The notes: a model not told the origin generated them from the letters alone. DNA of 64,000 nt from Io17-Chloro-G2 sp034420695 (GCA_034420695.1 DAOULB010000014.1:30884-94883), one strand, 5' to 3'. Positions 1 to 9,119 are shown, counted from the first letter of the stretch. Numbers and translations: made by a program.

Positions 1-395
1 ACGAATGGGGCGTAATGCGCCCGGCCCTCATCCCCATCACCGTGGCCCGCAACCTGTTCATCAAAATGTACCCCCGGATGATCGAAATTATTCAGCTCCT
101 CGGCTCCAGCAGCCTGATGGCTCTTCCCACCGAGCGGGACTTTGAAGGACCCTTGAACGAGGATATTGCCCGGTATTTGGATACCGACACCGCCACAGCC
201 CGTGAGCGTGTGCAATTGTTCCACTTGGCCTGGGATCTGGCCCTCAGCTCCTTTGGTTCCCGGCAGGTGCTCTACGAGCGGTACTTCCAAGGCGATTGGA
301 TGCGCAATGCTTCCATCTTGTACGGCCGCTACGACGCCGGACCCCTGATGGACCAAGTACGGCAGTTCCTTGCCTCCTCCGGGAACAGTGACTAA
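1..395 (+). CDS. HpaB-type 4-hydroxyphenylacetate 3-monooxygenase oxygenase component, C-terminal fragment
   Basis: The frame is already open at the left edge (codons from base 3 read EWGV before the first Met at 15), so only about the last 130 residues of a roughly 480-residue protein are here. The part seen (SSSLMALPTERDF, then a helical tail with ARERVQLFHLAWDLALSSFG) matches the C-terminal helical bundle of FADH2-dependent aromatic hydroxylases of the HpaB/PvcC family. These use reduced flavin from a partner reductase to ortho-hydroxylate phenolic substrates in the cytosol. The FAD-binding part and substrate residues lie outside the window, so the substrate cannot be stated. It is followed by a non-coding stretch and not by a flavin reductase gene. 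Confidence 0.85.
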   Translation, partial: EWGVMRPALIPITVARNLFIKMYPRMIEIIQLLGSSSLMALPTERDFEGPLNEDIARYLDTDTATARERVQLFHLAWDLALSSFGSRQVLYERYFQGDWMRNASILYGRYDAGPLMDQVRQFLASSGNSD

Positions 396-591
396 GGAGT
401 CCTCTCCGCCTTCCATCTTTCCAGGATTTTGGTCCCACCCAAGCACATCTCTATCCGTTCAATTCTTGGTTCATTGATTTGCGTTGCGGACGATGGGAAA
501 TACCGAGAGTCATTCGACGGCACATGCCCGGCACATGTAACTGTTCAGTCTTCGTGAGGTCCTCTCGGAAGGAAGCATTCATGGCAGGGGA

Positions 592-620
592 GTAGGGGCG
601 GGTTTGAAACCCGCCCCTAC
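592..620. repeat. Palindromic dispersed repeat, family A, copy 1
   Basis: This is a perfect 29-base inverted repeat, core GCGGGTTTGAAACCCGC, flanked by GTAGGG and CCCTAC. Related copies lie at 10533-10560 and 51228-51254, all between genes. The structure resembles REP/BIME-type elements. It has no T-run after it, so it is not a typical intrinsic terminator, although as RNA it would fold into a strong hairpin. Confidence 0.85.
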
Positions 621-687
621 GTGCGGGGCGGCATTCTTGCCCTGAACGGGCATCCGTCCCACCTAGTGTCAACACTTGCACCACGAT

Positions 688-716
688 TTGAGAAAATTTA
701 AGAGGCATGGTAGACT
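688..716 (+). promoter_or_regulatory. Candidate sigma-70 promoter of dnaG-rpoD
   Basis: TTGAGA (688-693), a 17-base spacer, and TAGACT (711-716) fit a housekeeping promoter. This gives a leader of about 155 bases before the dnaG start. Assigned by pattern only. Confidence 0.4.
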
Positions 717-876
717 ATAGGTTGGGAGAATTGTGCCCTTAATTTACCCTCATGTTCTGTAATCAGAAGGTGCAACAGGGTCAAATTAAAGGAGGCGGGA
801 GGTCAGCCACGCAGATTAGTGAAGAGAAGCGGCTTGCAAAAATGCTTCGACCCTTACTGACGGGAGCTGTTACCAG

Positions 877-2745
877 TTGACGGCAGTAGACGATGTAAAG
901 AGCCGCCTGGACATACTGGAGGTAGTTTCCCACCACGTAACCCTGAGCCGCTCCGGCCGCAATTATAAGGCAAACTGCCCCTTCCACCAGGAAAGGACTC
1001 CGTCCTTCTACGTTTTTCCCGACCGCCAATCTTGGCGGTGCTTTGGCGCCTGCGCCACCGGGGGTGACGTATTCTCCTTCGTAATGCGCGCCGAGAACGT
1101 GGACTTTGGCGAAGCATTGCAACGGTTGGCCAGGCAGACCGGGGTCGCCCTGCCTTCACGCCAGCAGCAGGCCGGAGAACAGGCGGCCCTGAGTTTGAAC
1201 GACGCGACATTGCGGTTCTTCCGCCGGATGTTGTCGTCAGATCAAGGGGCCGGAACCAGGGCGTACCTCCAGGGACGTGGGGTGAGTCAGGAATCTATCA
1301 ACCGGTTCGAGTTGGGCCTGAGCCCTGCCAACGGCAGTGGACTGAAAGAATACCTGGCAACCCAAGGATTCACTCCGGAACAAGGCGTGGAAACCGGAGT
1401 CCTGCGGGACAACGACCGTGGATGGTCCGGCGACCTTTTCCGGGGCCGCTTGATGATCCCAATCCGTGACTCCTCGGGTAGGCTGGTAGGATTCGGCGGG
1501 CGGTCCTTGGACGATTCCCAGCCAAAGTACCTGAACTCGCCAAGGACTCCTCTCTTCGATAAGAGCCGCCTGCTTTATGGAATGCACTTGGCCAAGGACT
1601 CCGCCCGGGAAAGGGGCTTGGTAATCGTCGAGGGTTACCTGGATGCCCTGATGGCCCACCAGTACGGCTTCAGTAACGTGGTGGCCTCTATGGGCACAGC
1701 CTTGACCCGGGAGCAGGTCGACCAAGTGGTGCGCCTGACCAAAAGGGTGGTCATGGCCTTGGACCCGGACGCTGCCGGGCAGCAAGCAACCCTGCGCAGC
1801 CTGGAATCGTCATGGATGGTGTTCCAAACCCCGGGAGCAGGTCGGGCCAGGGCAACGACCCTCTTTCAGAAGCCGGAGCTTCCCGAAATCAGGATTGCAA
1901 CGCTGCCTCCTGGAGAGGACCCGGACGCCCTGATTCGCCGGTCGCCGGATGAGTGGACCAAGTTGACCGAGACGGGCCAACCGCTGCTGGAATACTTGGT
2001 GGACGCGCTGGCAACCCAAGTGGACGCCAGCACGCCGGAGGGGAAGAGCCGCTTGGTGGAGTTGGTCTTTCCCCTGATTGCAGCGGTGACGGACCCATTG
2101 CTGCAAGACCGGTACTTCCAGTCGCTGGCCCAGCGCTTGGGGGTTTCCCAAGAGACCCTGCGGGCCAGCGTAGTCCGCCCGGTGGTTGTCCGGGCCGGCG
2201 CCCGAGGAAGCAGGACTTCCCAAGAACCGTCGGTCACGGCTTCAGCTTTTGCCAAGGCAGACCGGGATCCCATCGAGGAATATTGCTTGGCTCTGCTGCT
2301 GCAACATCCCGGCCTCTTGGAAGACGACGATAGTGACGGTAGTTTGGTCCAAGATCATTTCCGCCGGCATGAGAACCGGGAGATTTTCATCAAGCTGGCC
2401 CGGTTGCTAAGCGGAGATGGCCCCGGCGGCCCGGAACAGATTGCCTTGGACCCGGACTCGGAGGCGCTGGACAAACTGCGGTGGGACTTGGACGAGGAGC
2501 TGTCGCAACATCTGGAGGCATTGATAGAGAAACCGGTGCCTCCCTTGGACATCGTGAGAAGAAAGGCCGCGTTCAAGGAGGCCGCGGCCCGCTTGGAGGA
2601 ACGGCGTCTGAAGGAACAAAAATTGGAAGAAGAACTGAGATTCTCCGATTCAGAGGCTGTAATCGACGAAGACCACCAGGACGTACTGGAGGTCAACCGG
2701 AAAATTAAAGAGAACCAGAGCGCGCGGCACGCGCTGAGGAGATAG
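877..2745 (+). CDS. dnaG: DNA primase
   Basis: Makes the RNA primers for DNA replication at the fork with the replicative helicase. The 622-residue protein has the CHC2 zinc ribbon at the N-terminus (Cys34, His37, Cys55, Cys59), then the RNA-polymerase core. Its TOPRIM fold shows EGYLD (Glu252 to Asp256) and the metal-binding DPD (Asp296, Asp298). A helical C-terminal region of the helicase-binding type follows. The second zinc pair reads CFGAC, one residue longer than the common CFGC. The start is a TTG preceded by GGGAG. The translated N-terminus (MTAVDDVKSRLDILEVV) fits the family start, and no better start lies upstream. The stop is four bases before rpoD, so the two are very likely one operon. 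Confidence 0.97.
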   Translation: MTAVDDVKSRLDILEVVSHHVTLSRSGRNYKANCPFHQERTPSFYVFPDRQSWRCFGACATGGDVFSFVMRAENVDFGEALQRLARQTGVALPSRQQQAGEQAALSLNDATLRFFRRMLSSDQGAGTRAYLQGRGVSQESINRFELGLSPANGSGLKEYLATQGFTPEQGVETGVLRDNDRGWSGDLFRGRLMIPIRDSSGRLVGFGGRSLDDSQPKYLNSPRTPLFDKSRLLYGMHLAKDSARERGLVIVEGYLDALMAHQYGFSNVVASMGTALTREQVDQVVRLTKRVVMALDPDAAGQQATLRSLESSWMVFQTPGAGRARATTLFQKPELPEIRIATLPPGEDPDALIRRSPDEWTKLTETGQPLLEYLVDALATQVDASTPEGKSRLVELVFPLIAAVTDPLLQDRYFQSLAQRLGVSQETLRASVVRPVVVRAGARGSRTSQEPSVTASAFAKADRDPIEEYCLALLLQHPGLLEDDDSDGSLVQDHFRRHENREIFIKLARLLSGDGPGGPEQIALDPDSEALDKLRWDLDEELSQHLEALIEKPVPPLDIVRRKAAFKEAAARLEERRLKEQKLEEELRFSDSEAVIDEDHQDVLEVNRKIKENQSARHALRR

Positions 2746-2749
2746 GAGA

Positions 2750-4327
2750 ATGGCACGACGTCAGAGCAACAACGACCTCAATCCCGAAGAGTTCCTGGAA
2801 AATCGGGAGGAGCCTGAAGACAGGGAGAACCTGTTGGAGATCATTCGCGGTGTGAAGATCAACCAAGGGGAAGACACCCTTGCCGAGACCGCGACCATTA
2901 CCACCCCTCCCCGGGAACTGTCCACCGAAAGCCCGGACGAACAGTGGGACGAGGTCAACTCCGACGAAAAGCTGCCCCCCAGTCCCGACAACACCACCCT
3001 CGAACAGGAAAACGAGGAGCCCGAATGGGAGCCGGAAACCGAGTCCATGGAGGTCTTGGACGACCCCGTTCGCATGTATCTTCGGGAAATCGGGCGGGTC
3101 CGGCTGCTTACATCTAAGGACGAAAGGGTGCTGGCTCGCAAGATAGAGGGTGGCAAGTACCTGCTGGCCCTTGAAGCCGAGTTGCTGGAACTTGAAGGAC
3201 GCCAACCCAGGGCCTGGGAAATAACCATCTGCCTGCTCCGTCGCATGGTCGGCGCCGCCTCCTTGGTGGAGGTCCTCGGCGAACAACTGGGCTTGCCGGG
3301 AAATCTTACCCTCTCTCAAATAACCGACAATCCCAAGCTGAGAGACGCAATCGACGCCAAGGTTTCCGTCGAAATGCTGGCCGCCCTCGCCGAGGACATG
3401 GGCCAGGACCCCGACGACCTTTACAAGCAGGTAATCAGCCTGTCCCTCACCAGTTGGTTGATTCCCGCCGAAGCCATTGATGTGCTGGAAGACTGCACCC
3501 TCGCTGAACTGGACGAAGCCTTGCTCCACCCCCGCCATCTGGAACTGATGCAACGGTTGGAGCCCCTGTTCCAGTCTTACTTCCGGCGGATACAGGCAGA
3601 AAGCGAGCGGTCCCAAGCCCACCTTACCGAAGCCAACCTGAGGCTGGTGGTCAGCGTGGCGAAGAAGTACATAGGCCGGGGAATGGCCCTCTTGGACATG
3701 ATCCAGGAAGGCAACATCGGCCTTATCCGCGCAGTGGAGAAGTTCGACTACCGTAAGGGCTACAAGTTCAGCACCTACGCCACCTGGTGGATTCGCCAAG
3801 CCATCACCCGGGCCATCGCCGACCAAGCCCGGACCATCCGGATACCGGTGCACATGGTTGAGACCATCAATAAGCTCATGCGCCAACACCGCCGGCTGCT
3901 CCAGGAATACGGCCGGGAACCCACCCCCGATGAAATAGGCGAAGCAATGGAAATCGGCCCGGAAAAGGTCGAGGAAATAATGAAGATTTCCCAGGAGCCG
4001 GTCTCCTTGGAAACCCCCATAGGAGAGGAGGAGGACTCCCACTTGGGGGACTTCATCGAAGACCGCAACGCTCCTGCCCCCGCCGACGCCGCCTCGTTCC
4101 AGCTCCTCAAGGAGCAGGTGGAAGAGGTTCTGCACACCCTCACCGACCGGGAGTCCCGGGTGCTCCAGCTCAGGTTTGGCTTGGAGGACGGTCGCAGCCG
4201 GACTCTGGAGGAAGTGGGCCGTGAATTCGGCGTGACCAGGGAGCGAATCCGTCAGATTGAGGCCAAGGCCCTACGGAAACTTCGCCATCCCACCAGGTCC
4301 CGCAAGCTCAAGGACTTCCTGGAATGA
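2750..4327 (+). CDS. rpoD: Primary sigma factor RpoD/SigA
   Basis: The housekeeping sigma factor, which directs RNA polymerase to -35/-10 promoters. The first ~100 residues are acidic and poorly conserved, as is usual for region 1.1. Region 1.2 begins near residue 104 (DDPVRMYLREIG). Region 2 starts near 294 (EANLRLVVSVAKKYIGRG, then the FSTYATWWIRQAI core that binds and melts the -10). Region 4 starts near 464, with the helix-turn-helix ending in VTRERIRQIEAKALRKLR that reads the -35. The ATG follows the dnaG stop closely and AGGAG overlaps that junction. The dnaG-rpoD pairing is a widespread macromolecular-synthesis operon. Confidence 0.97.
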   Translation: MARRQSNNDLNPEEFLENREEPEDRENLLEIIRGVKINQGEDTLAETATITTPPRELSTESPDEQWDEVNSDEKLPPSPDNTTLEQENEEPEWEPETESMEVLDDPVRMYLREIGRVRLLTSKDERVLARKIEGGKYLLALEAELLELEGRQPRAWEITICLLRRMVGAASLVEVLGEQLGLPGNLTLSQITDNPKLRDAIDAKVSVEMLAALAEDMGQDPDDLYKQVISLSLTSWLIPAEAIDVLEDCTLAELDEALLHPRHLELMQRLEPLFQSYFRRIQAESERSQAHLTEANLRLVVSVAKKYIGRGMALLDMIQEGNIGLIRAVEKFDYRKGYKFSTYATWWIRQAITRAIADQARTIRIPVHMVETINKLMRQHRRLLQEYGREPTPDEIGEAMEIGPEKVEEIMKISQEPVSLETPIGEEEDSHLGDFIEDRNAPAPADAASFQLLKEQVEEVLHTLTDRESRVLQLRFGLEDGRSRTLEEVGREFGVTRERIRQIEAKALRKLRHPTRSRKLKDFLE

Positions 4328-4431
4328 CATAACGTGTCGAATTCCATTTAGTTGTCATAATCTGCATCCGGAAACATGACATGCATTGACACAGTTTGTC
4401 GAAAAGTTGCGAAAATCCCTGGCAATGCCTC

Positions 4432-4461
4432 TTGGAACTGCCAATTCCCCAATGATATACT
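4432..4461 (+). promoter_or_regulatory. Candidate promoter of the zinc-ribbon gene
   Basis: TTGGAA (4432-4437) and TATACT (4456-4461) are separated by 18 bases and lie about 30 bases before the GTG start at 4493. Pattern-based only. Confidence 0.4.
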
Positions 4462-4492
4462 TCGCCGGAACTAAGACCGGGAGGAGGATCCA

Positions 4493-4705
4493 GTGGAAGA
4501 GTGGGCGATACCTAAGTGTCAGAAATGTCAGGTGGGGCAGCTACTGCCCTTGTCGGACTACGGCGGACAGGGGGCGGCGGTGCACTACAAGGCTTGGGTT
4601 TGTACAAACCCCGGATGCGGATTCAACATCAAAATACGAAACGGCGACATTTACCTGAACGAACCCATTACCCCGGGCAACATGAACACCCCCCGGGGCC
4701 GGTGA
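4493..4705 (+). CDS. Small zinc-ribbon protein of unknown function
   Basis: A 70-residue protein with two cysteine knuckles, CQKC near residues 9-12 and CTNPGC near residues 37-42, spaced as in a zinc ribbon that could bind one Zn ion. No other domain is present. The GTG start is chosen because GGGAGGAGG lies a few bases upstream and a likely promoter precedes it. It follows rpoD on the same strand after a 165-base gap and has its own promoter-like sequence, so it may be transcribed separately. A nucleic-acid or RNA-polymerase-associated role is only a guess from the fold and the neighbours. Confidence 0.7.
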   Translation: MEEWAIPKCQKCQVGQLLPLSDYGGQGAAVHYKAWVCTNPGCGFNIKIRNGDIYLNEPITPGNMNTPRGR

Positions 4706-4778
4706 AAAGCGCCGGCCGGAACCATGTCGGCAGGAGCATTGTGGGCATGACCATTGCCGGCATCACTACTGAAGGACG

Positions 4779-6005
4779 CTAGAGGCTCTGGCTCAGGGCC
4801 TCTTCGTCCACCCGGCTGATACGCAACTTCCTCAGCCTTCGCCCCAGTATCGACACCACCTCTATCCGCAAGCGATCGGTTGTCACGTAGTCCCCGGTCT
4901 GGGGTATCTTGCCTAGCGCCTGATAGACAAAGCCGCCTACCGTGTCGACCCCTTCCCTCTCCAGTCGGGTGTCAAACAGCTCTTCTATGCTGCTGGTGTG
5001 AATCCCCGCGTCCACCAGCACCGATCCTTCCCCTTGATGGATCACCTCGGACTCCCTCGTGCGGGAAAACTCGTCCTCTATCTCCCCCACGATTTCTTCC
5101 AGCAGGTCCTCCATGGTGACCAAGCCCTCGGTGCCCCCGTACTCGTCCACAACGATGGCCATCTGCTCTCCCCGGGTCTGGAAGTCCTGGAGCAGGTCGT
5201 CAAGACGCATGGTCTCCGGAATGAAGAAAGCGGGATGCAGCAGGTCTTTCAGTTCCGGCGCTTCCTTTTCGTCGGCCAGGGTCTTCAACACGTCCCGGGC
5301 ATGCACTATTCCCACTATCCGGTCTGACGTCTCCTCGAAGACGGGAAGGCGGCTGTGCCCGCTGTCGGCAATGAGAGTCGTTACGTCGTTCAAGGCAAGG
5401 CTCTGCTCCGCCGCTACCATATCCAGGCGGGGAATCATAATCTCCCTAACGGTAGTCTCATCCAGCCGCACTATCGAGCGGAGCATTTCCCGGTCCCGCT
5501 GGTCAAGGTTGAACAGCTCCTCGTCGGTCAAGGCCGGCTCGTCCAAGTCGTCCGCCCCGTCGCCGATATTCCCTGGGATGCCTTTGTCTTCAACACCGGT
5601 GTTGTCCGTAGAATTCTCCCGGGATTCCCTTACCAAGTTCCTCGCCTCGTCGGCAAACCGGAGCCATCCCGTTGTCCAAGCCAGCCGGTGGGGAGACATG
5701 GCGGAAGCGGTCCGGTCGATCAAGAAAATGATGCAGAACAGCGCCAATCCCAGAACGGAGATTACCGGCCAGTTGGCGAGATCGAAGGAAAAAAACGCCG
5801 CGCCGGACAACACCACTGCAACAATGCATCCGTGACGCACCGATGCAAAGGCTCCAACAAGCCAGCGGGAACGCCTCCCCAAGCGGGTCGAAAGCGTGGC
5901 GTCTATGGCCGAGTGCTGGACCAGGCTAAGGTAAGAAAAAAGTAGTAGGAACCCGGCTAAAACTGGTAATGCGGGTAAGCTGTCTGTATCCAAAACCCAT
6001 ACCAC
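4779..6005 (-). CDS. CorC/HlyC-type membrane protein with paired CBS domains
   Basis: A 408-residue protein of the hemolysin-C/CorC (CNNM-like) family, thought to take part in Mg2+/Co2+ efflux or its control. The N-terminal ~130 residues carry about three hydrophobic segments, a shortened and diverged DUF21-like part. Next comes a linker rich in acidic residues, then two CBS motifs (REIMIPRLDMV to ARDVLKTL, and the part with VVDEYGGTEGLVTMEDLLEE). The C-terminal CorC_HlyC domain (VDTVGGFVYQALGKIPQTGD) ends the protein. The VVDEYGGTEGLVT signature is strongly diagnostic. It runs opposite to rpoD and lies just downstream of glmU on the same strand with a gap of about 50 bases, so the two may be cotranscribed. 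Confidence 0.9.
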   Translation of the reverse strand: MVWVLDTDSLPALPVLAGFLLLFSYLSLVQHSAIDATLSTRLGRRSRWLVGAFASVRHGCIVAVVLSGAAFFSFDLANWPVISVLGLALFCIIFLIDRTASAMSPHRLAWTTGWLRFADEARNLVRESRENSTDNTGVEDKGIPGNIGDGADDLDEPALTDEELFNLDQRDREMLRSIVRLDETTVREIMIPRLDMVAAEQSLALNDVTTLIADSGHSRLPVFEETSDRIVGIVHARDVLKTLADEKEAPELKDLLHPAFFIPETMRLDDLLQDFQTRGEQMAIVVDEYGGTEGLVTMEDLLEEIVGEIEDEFSRTRESEVIHQGEGSVLVDAGIHTSSIEELFDTRLEREGVDTVGGFVYQALGKIPQTGDYVTTDRLRIEVVSILGRRLRKLRISRVDEEALSQSL

Positions 6006-6056
6006 CCCGGACGCAATGGGTCTGGCCCATGAATGAGGGTGTACACACCCGGGATG

Positions 6057-7412
6057 TCAGTCGGCTTTATTGTGGCTTTCTACTAGTTTAGCAGGGACGC
6101 CAACCGCCAGTCTACCCGCTGGCACGTCTCTGGTAACCACCGCTCCCGCCCCGGTGGCCGCCCCGGCTCCCACCGAAACCGGCGCCACCAGCATGGTGTC
6201 GCACCCCACAAAAGCGTTTTCCCCCACCTCGGTACGGTGCTTGTCCTTCCCGTCGAAGTTGCAGGTAATCGTCCCCGCTCCCAAATTTGTGCCCGCTCCA
6301 ATCGAAGCGTCCCCCACGTAACCGAAGTGGCCCATAAGCACTCCCTGGCCCAAACGGCTCTCTTTCACCTCGGCAAAATTGCCCAAGTGAACGTTGCTTT
6401 CCAAGTATGAACCCGCACGCAGATGGCTGTAGGGCCCTATGTCCACTTCGTCCTCCAGGGTAGCCTCTTCCAATGTGGAAGCCGTAACCCGGCACCTGTC
6501 CCCTAGACGGGAGTCAACGATGGTGGTGTTGGGGCCGATTCGGCAATCCTCTCCTATGCGGGTAGAGCCCGACAGGGACGTGTTGGGCAGAATGACGGAA
6601 TCCCGCCCGATCACCGCTTCGGCATCAATATAAACCGAGGAAGGGTCGGTAATGGTCACTCCGGCCAGCATCCAGTGTTCCCGGATGCGTTCCCGGAGCA
6701 CGTTTTCGGCGATGGCCAACTGCACCCGGTCATTGACCCCGAAAGCCTCCGACGGGTCCTGGGCCGGCACCCCTTCGATGTCCACGTCCTGGCAGGCCCG
6801 GGCCGCCAGGGATGTGAGATATTTCTCCCCGCTGGAAGCTACTTGAACCTCCGGCAACTCTCGCTCCAGCCATGCCCGCTGAAAGCAGTAAGCTCCCACG
6901 TTCACTTCAGCACCGAAAAACTCTCCCCGGGTACTGTCCTGGGCCTCAACTATTCCGGTAACGTGCCCTGCCTCGTTGCGGGCTACCCGGCCCAAGTCCG
7001 GCGCGTAAACCCCTTCGGCCGTCAGCAGCGTCATCAGATTCTGCCGTTCCCGGTGCCGCTCCACCAAGACTTGCAACGACTCAGGCCGGATTAGGGGGGC
7101 ATCGCCGTTTAATATCACCACCTGGGAGCAATCATCGTCCACCAAGGGCAGGGCGCAGGCCGCTGCGTTACCGGTGCCCCGGGGTTCGGGTTGGACGGCG
7201 TAGGCAACACTGCTTCCCACCAGCCCTTCTATCGAAGACCGGTTGGTGGGAGACACCACAACGATAATTCGCTGCAGGCCCAAAGCCTGTAACAGTCCAA
7301 TAGGGTAGGAAAGTATTGGCTTGCCGCAGAGTGGATGCAGAACCTTTGGAATGCGGGACTTCATCCGGGCCCCCTGCCCGGCGGCTAGAACAATTCCGGC
7401 CCACTGGTCCAT
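6057..7412 (-). CDS. glmU: Bifunctional GlmU: glucosamine-1-phosphate acetyltransferase / GlcNAc-1-P uridylyltransferase
   Basis: Makes UDP-GlcNAc, the precursor of peptidoglycan and other envelope glycans. The N-terminal half is a nucleotidyltransferase (LAAGQGARMKSRIPKVLHPL, with Ala where Thr is common in GxGTRM). The C-terminal half is a left-handed beta-helix of hexapeptide repeats containing GNFAEVK, the His of GHFGYVGDA and GAGTITCNFDG, typical of the acetyl-CoA-dependent acetyltransferase. A start at 7412 is preferred over an upstream in-frame Met at 7451 because GAGGTG sits seven bases before it and the protein then begins MDQWAGIVLAAGQG, as in the family. Length is about 451 residues, normal for GlmU. 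Confidence 0.95.
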   Translation of the reverse strand: MDQWAGIVLAAGQGARMKSRIPKVLHPLCGKPILSYPIGLLQALGLQRIIVVVSPTNRSSIEGLVGSSVAYAVQPEPRGTGNAAACALPLVDDDCSQVVILNGDAPLIRPESLQVLVERHRERQNLMTLLTAEGVYAPDLGRVARNEAGHVTGIVEAQDSTRGEFFGAEVNVGAYCFQRAWLERELPEVQVASSGEKYLTSLAARACQDVDIEGVPAQDPSEAFGVNDRVQLAIAENVLRERIREHWMLAGVTITDPSSVYIDAEAVIGRDSVILPNTSLSGSTRIGEDCRIGPNTTIVDSRLGDRCRVTASTLEEATLEDEVDIGPYSHLRAGSYLESNVHLGNFAEVKESRLGQGVLMGHFGYVGDASIGAGTNLGAGTITCNFDGKDKHRTEVGENAFVGCDTMLVAPVSVGAGAATGAGAVVTRDVPAGRLAVGVPAKLVESHNKAD

Positions 7413-7621
7413 TGCGGCACCTCGTAATACGAGCATTCGATGGGCAGCCACTGAATACTCACTTTCCAGCCCAATTATAGCAACCGTCTATTTCGCTGGC
7501 CTGCCAAGATGGCCCGGCGTTGACAAGCCCAAGCAGCAACAGCACAATTGGCCGCATCAAGGATAAGCGCTCCTTCCGGTTTATCACTTGGCCCGCGGAC
7601 TCTGCTTGGAGTTGCCACAAC

Positions 7622-9037
7622 ATGCAAAACCAGGAAATACCTTTCCTGACAGCCTTCGAACTGTCCGGCCTCATACGCACTGGGGAGGTTTCCCCGGTTG
7701 AGGCAACTCAAGCCTATTTGGACCGGATAGAACAGGTCGACGCCCAGCTCAACTCCTACATCACCGTTTGCGCCGAGCAAGCCCTGGCCCAAGCCAGGCA
7801 GGCCGAGCAGGACATTGCCGCCGGACGGTACAAGGGGCCGATGCACGGGGTTCCCGTGGCGGTGAAAGACCAGTTCTGGACCAAGGGAATACTTACCACC
7901 GCCGGCTCCAACATTCTGAGGGACTTCATCCCGGAAGAAGACGCCGCCGTCATCTCCAATCTCTACAACGCCGGCGCCGTTCTGTTGGGCAAGCTCAACA
8001 TGAGCGAATACGCCATGGGTGACGCCTTCCATCACCCCTACGGAAGGCCCCGCAACCCCTGGGATTTGACCCGCAACCCCGGTACCTCCAGCAGCGGTTC
8101 CGGCGCCGCCACCGCCGCCTTCCTCTGTGCAACCTCCTTGGGAGAAGACACCGGCGGCTCCATCAGGGGCCCCGCTGCCTTCTGCGGGCTGACCGGCATC
8201 CGGCCTACCTGGGGACGAGTCAGCCGCTACGGTATGTTGGGTTCCTCCTGGTCCATGGACATCGGCGGGCCGATCTCCCGGACGGTGCCCGACTGCGCTA
8301 TGACCCTCGGAGCCATCGCCGGTTACGACCCCAGGGACCCTTACACCTGGGACGTGCCGGTGCCCGACTACTTGGCAGCCCTGACCGGCGAAGTTGGAGA
8401 CTTGAAAGTGGGTGTGGTGCAGGAACGTGTGCACACGGATGCTGTGGACTCGGCTATCCGGGAAGGCGTGGTCAGGGCCATTTCGGTGCTGGGCGAACTC
8501 GGCGCCAGCGTCAGGGACGTGTCAATCCCTCTCATTGAGCAGTCAGCCGCCATTTCCACCGCCACGATCTGGGCCGACGCCGCCTATGTCCACCGCCGGG
8601 GAATTGAAGAACACTTGGACCAGTACGACCACAACAATAGGGTGCGCCTGTTGGCTGGAAGCGTCATGCCGGCCCAGGCTCAGCAGAAGGCCGCCCGCCT
8701 CCGTCAAATGTTGCGCCAACAGATCCTGGAAGCTTTGGACGAGGTTGACGTGCTGGTCATGCCCACCTCGTCCATCCCGGCGTCGCCCCTCCCCACCCAC
8801 GACGGCCTAGGCAGCAAGGAAGAACTGCTGGAGAGTTTTGCCGGGCGGCGCAGCTTCACCGCTCCCTTTAATCTGGCCAGCCTTCCGGCGTTGTCGGTGG
8901 GCTGCGGCTTCACCCCGCAAAACCTTCCCATCGGCCTCCAACTGGCTGGAAAGCCCTTTTCCGAAGCCACCCTCTTCCGCCTGGCCGACGCCTACCAGCG
9001 GGCCACGGACTGGCATACCCGGAAACCTCCAATCTAG
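7622..9037 (+). CDS. Amidase-signature hydrolase (paralog 1)
   Basis: A 471-residue amidase-signature enzyme that hydrolyses a carboxamide through a Ser-cis-Ser-Lys triad. Visible parts are Lys82 (PVAVKDQFW), the Ser156-158 stretch (GTSSSGSGAA) and the nucleophile Ser180 (GEDTGGSIRGPA). It resembles GatA, but the window has no clear gatB, and several paralogs lie close by, so a catabolic amidase is more likely than the Glu-tRNA amidotransferase. The Met at 7622 is preferred to upstream Met codons because family similarity begins just after it (FLTAFELSGLIRTGEVSPVE). The substrate is not known. Confidence 0.88.
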   Translation: MQNQEIPFLTAFELSGLIRTGEVSPVEATQAYLDRIEQVDAQLNSYITVCAEQALAQARQAEQDIAAGRYKGPMHGVPVAVKDQFWTKGILTTAGSNILRDFIPEEDAAVISNLYNAGAVLLGKLNMSEYAMGDAFHHPYGRPRNPWDLTRNPGTSSSGSGAATAAFLCATSLGEDTGGSIRGPAAFCGLTGIRPTWGRVSRYGMLGSSWSMDIGGPISRTVPDCAMTLGAIAGYDPRDPYTWDVPVPDYLAALTGEVGDLKVGVVQERVHTDAVDSAIREGVVRAISVLGELGASVRDVSIPLIEQSAAISTATIWADAAYVHRRGIEEHLDQYDHNNRVRLLAGSVMPAQAQQKAARLRQMLRQQILEALDEVDVLVMPTSSIPASPLPTHDGLGSKEELLESFAGRRSFTAPFNLASLPALSVGCGFTPQNLPIGLQLAGKPFSEATLFRLADAYQRATDWHTRKPPI

Positions 9038-9119
9038 CGGCACGCCGTGCAATGCATCTTTCCCGGGCTGACCGGCCTGCCCCAAAAAGTCCTCGGAATT
9101 CTCAACTGCAGGTGTAGTA

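Larger units (their letters stand above)
396..876. other. Intergenic region upstream of dnaG
   Basis: No convincing coding frame is visible. The stretch holds a perfect 29-bp palindromic dispersed repeat (592-620), a sigma-70-like promoter (688-716) and a 5' leader of about 150 bases before the TTG start of dnaG. Purine-rich Shine-Dalgarno-like runs near 790-802 in this leader have no following start codon that opens a sizeable frame. Confidence 0.6.

Noticed and set aside
592..620. Family A palindrome as an intrinsic terminator of the HpaB-like gene
   Set aside because: No T-rich tail and nearly 200 bases from the stop; its other copies show it is a dispersed repeat.
2705..4135. Minus-strand 476-residue frame opposite rpoD
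   Set aside because: Sequence is not protein-like in any family; rpoD on the other strand is certain.
7622..9037. Assignment of the first amidase as GatA of the Glu-tRNA(Gln) amidotransferase
   Set aside because: No gatB or standard gatC lies adjacent and two other paralogs are present nearby; cannot be excluded fully.
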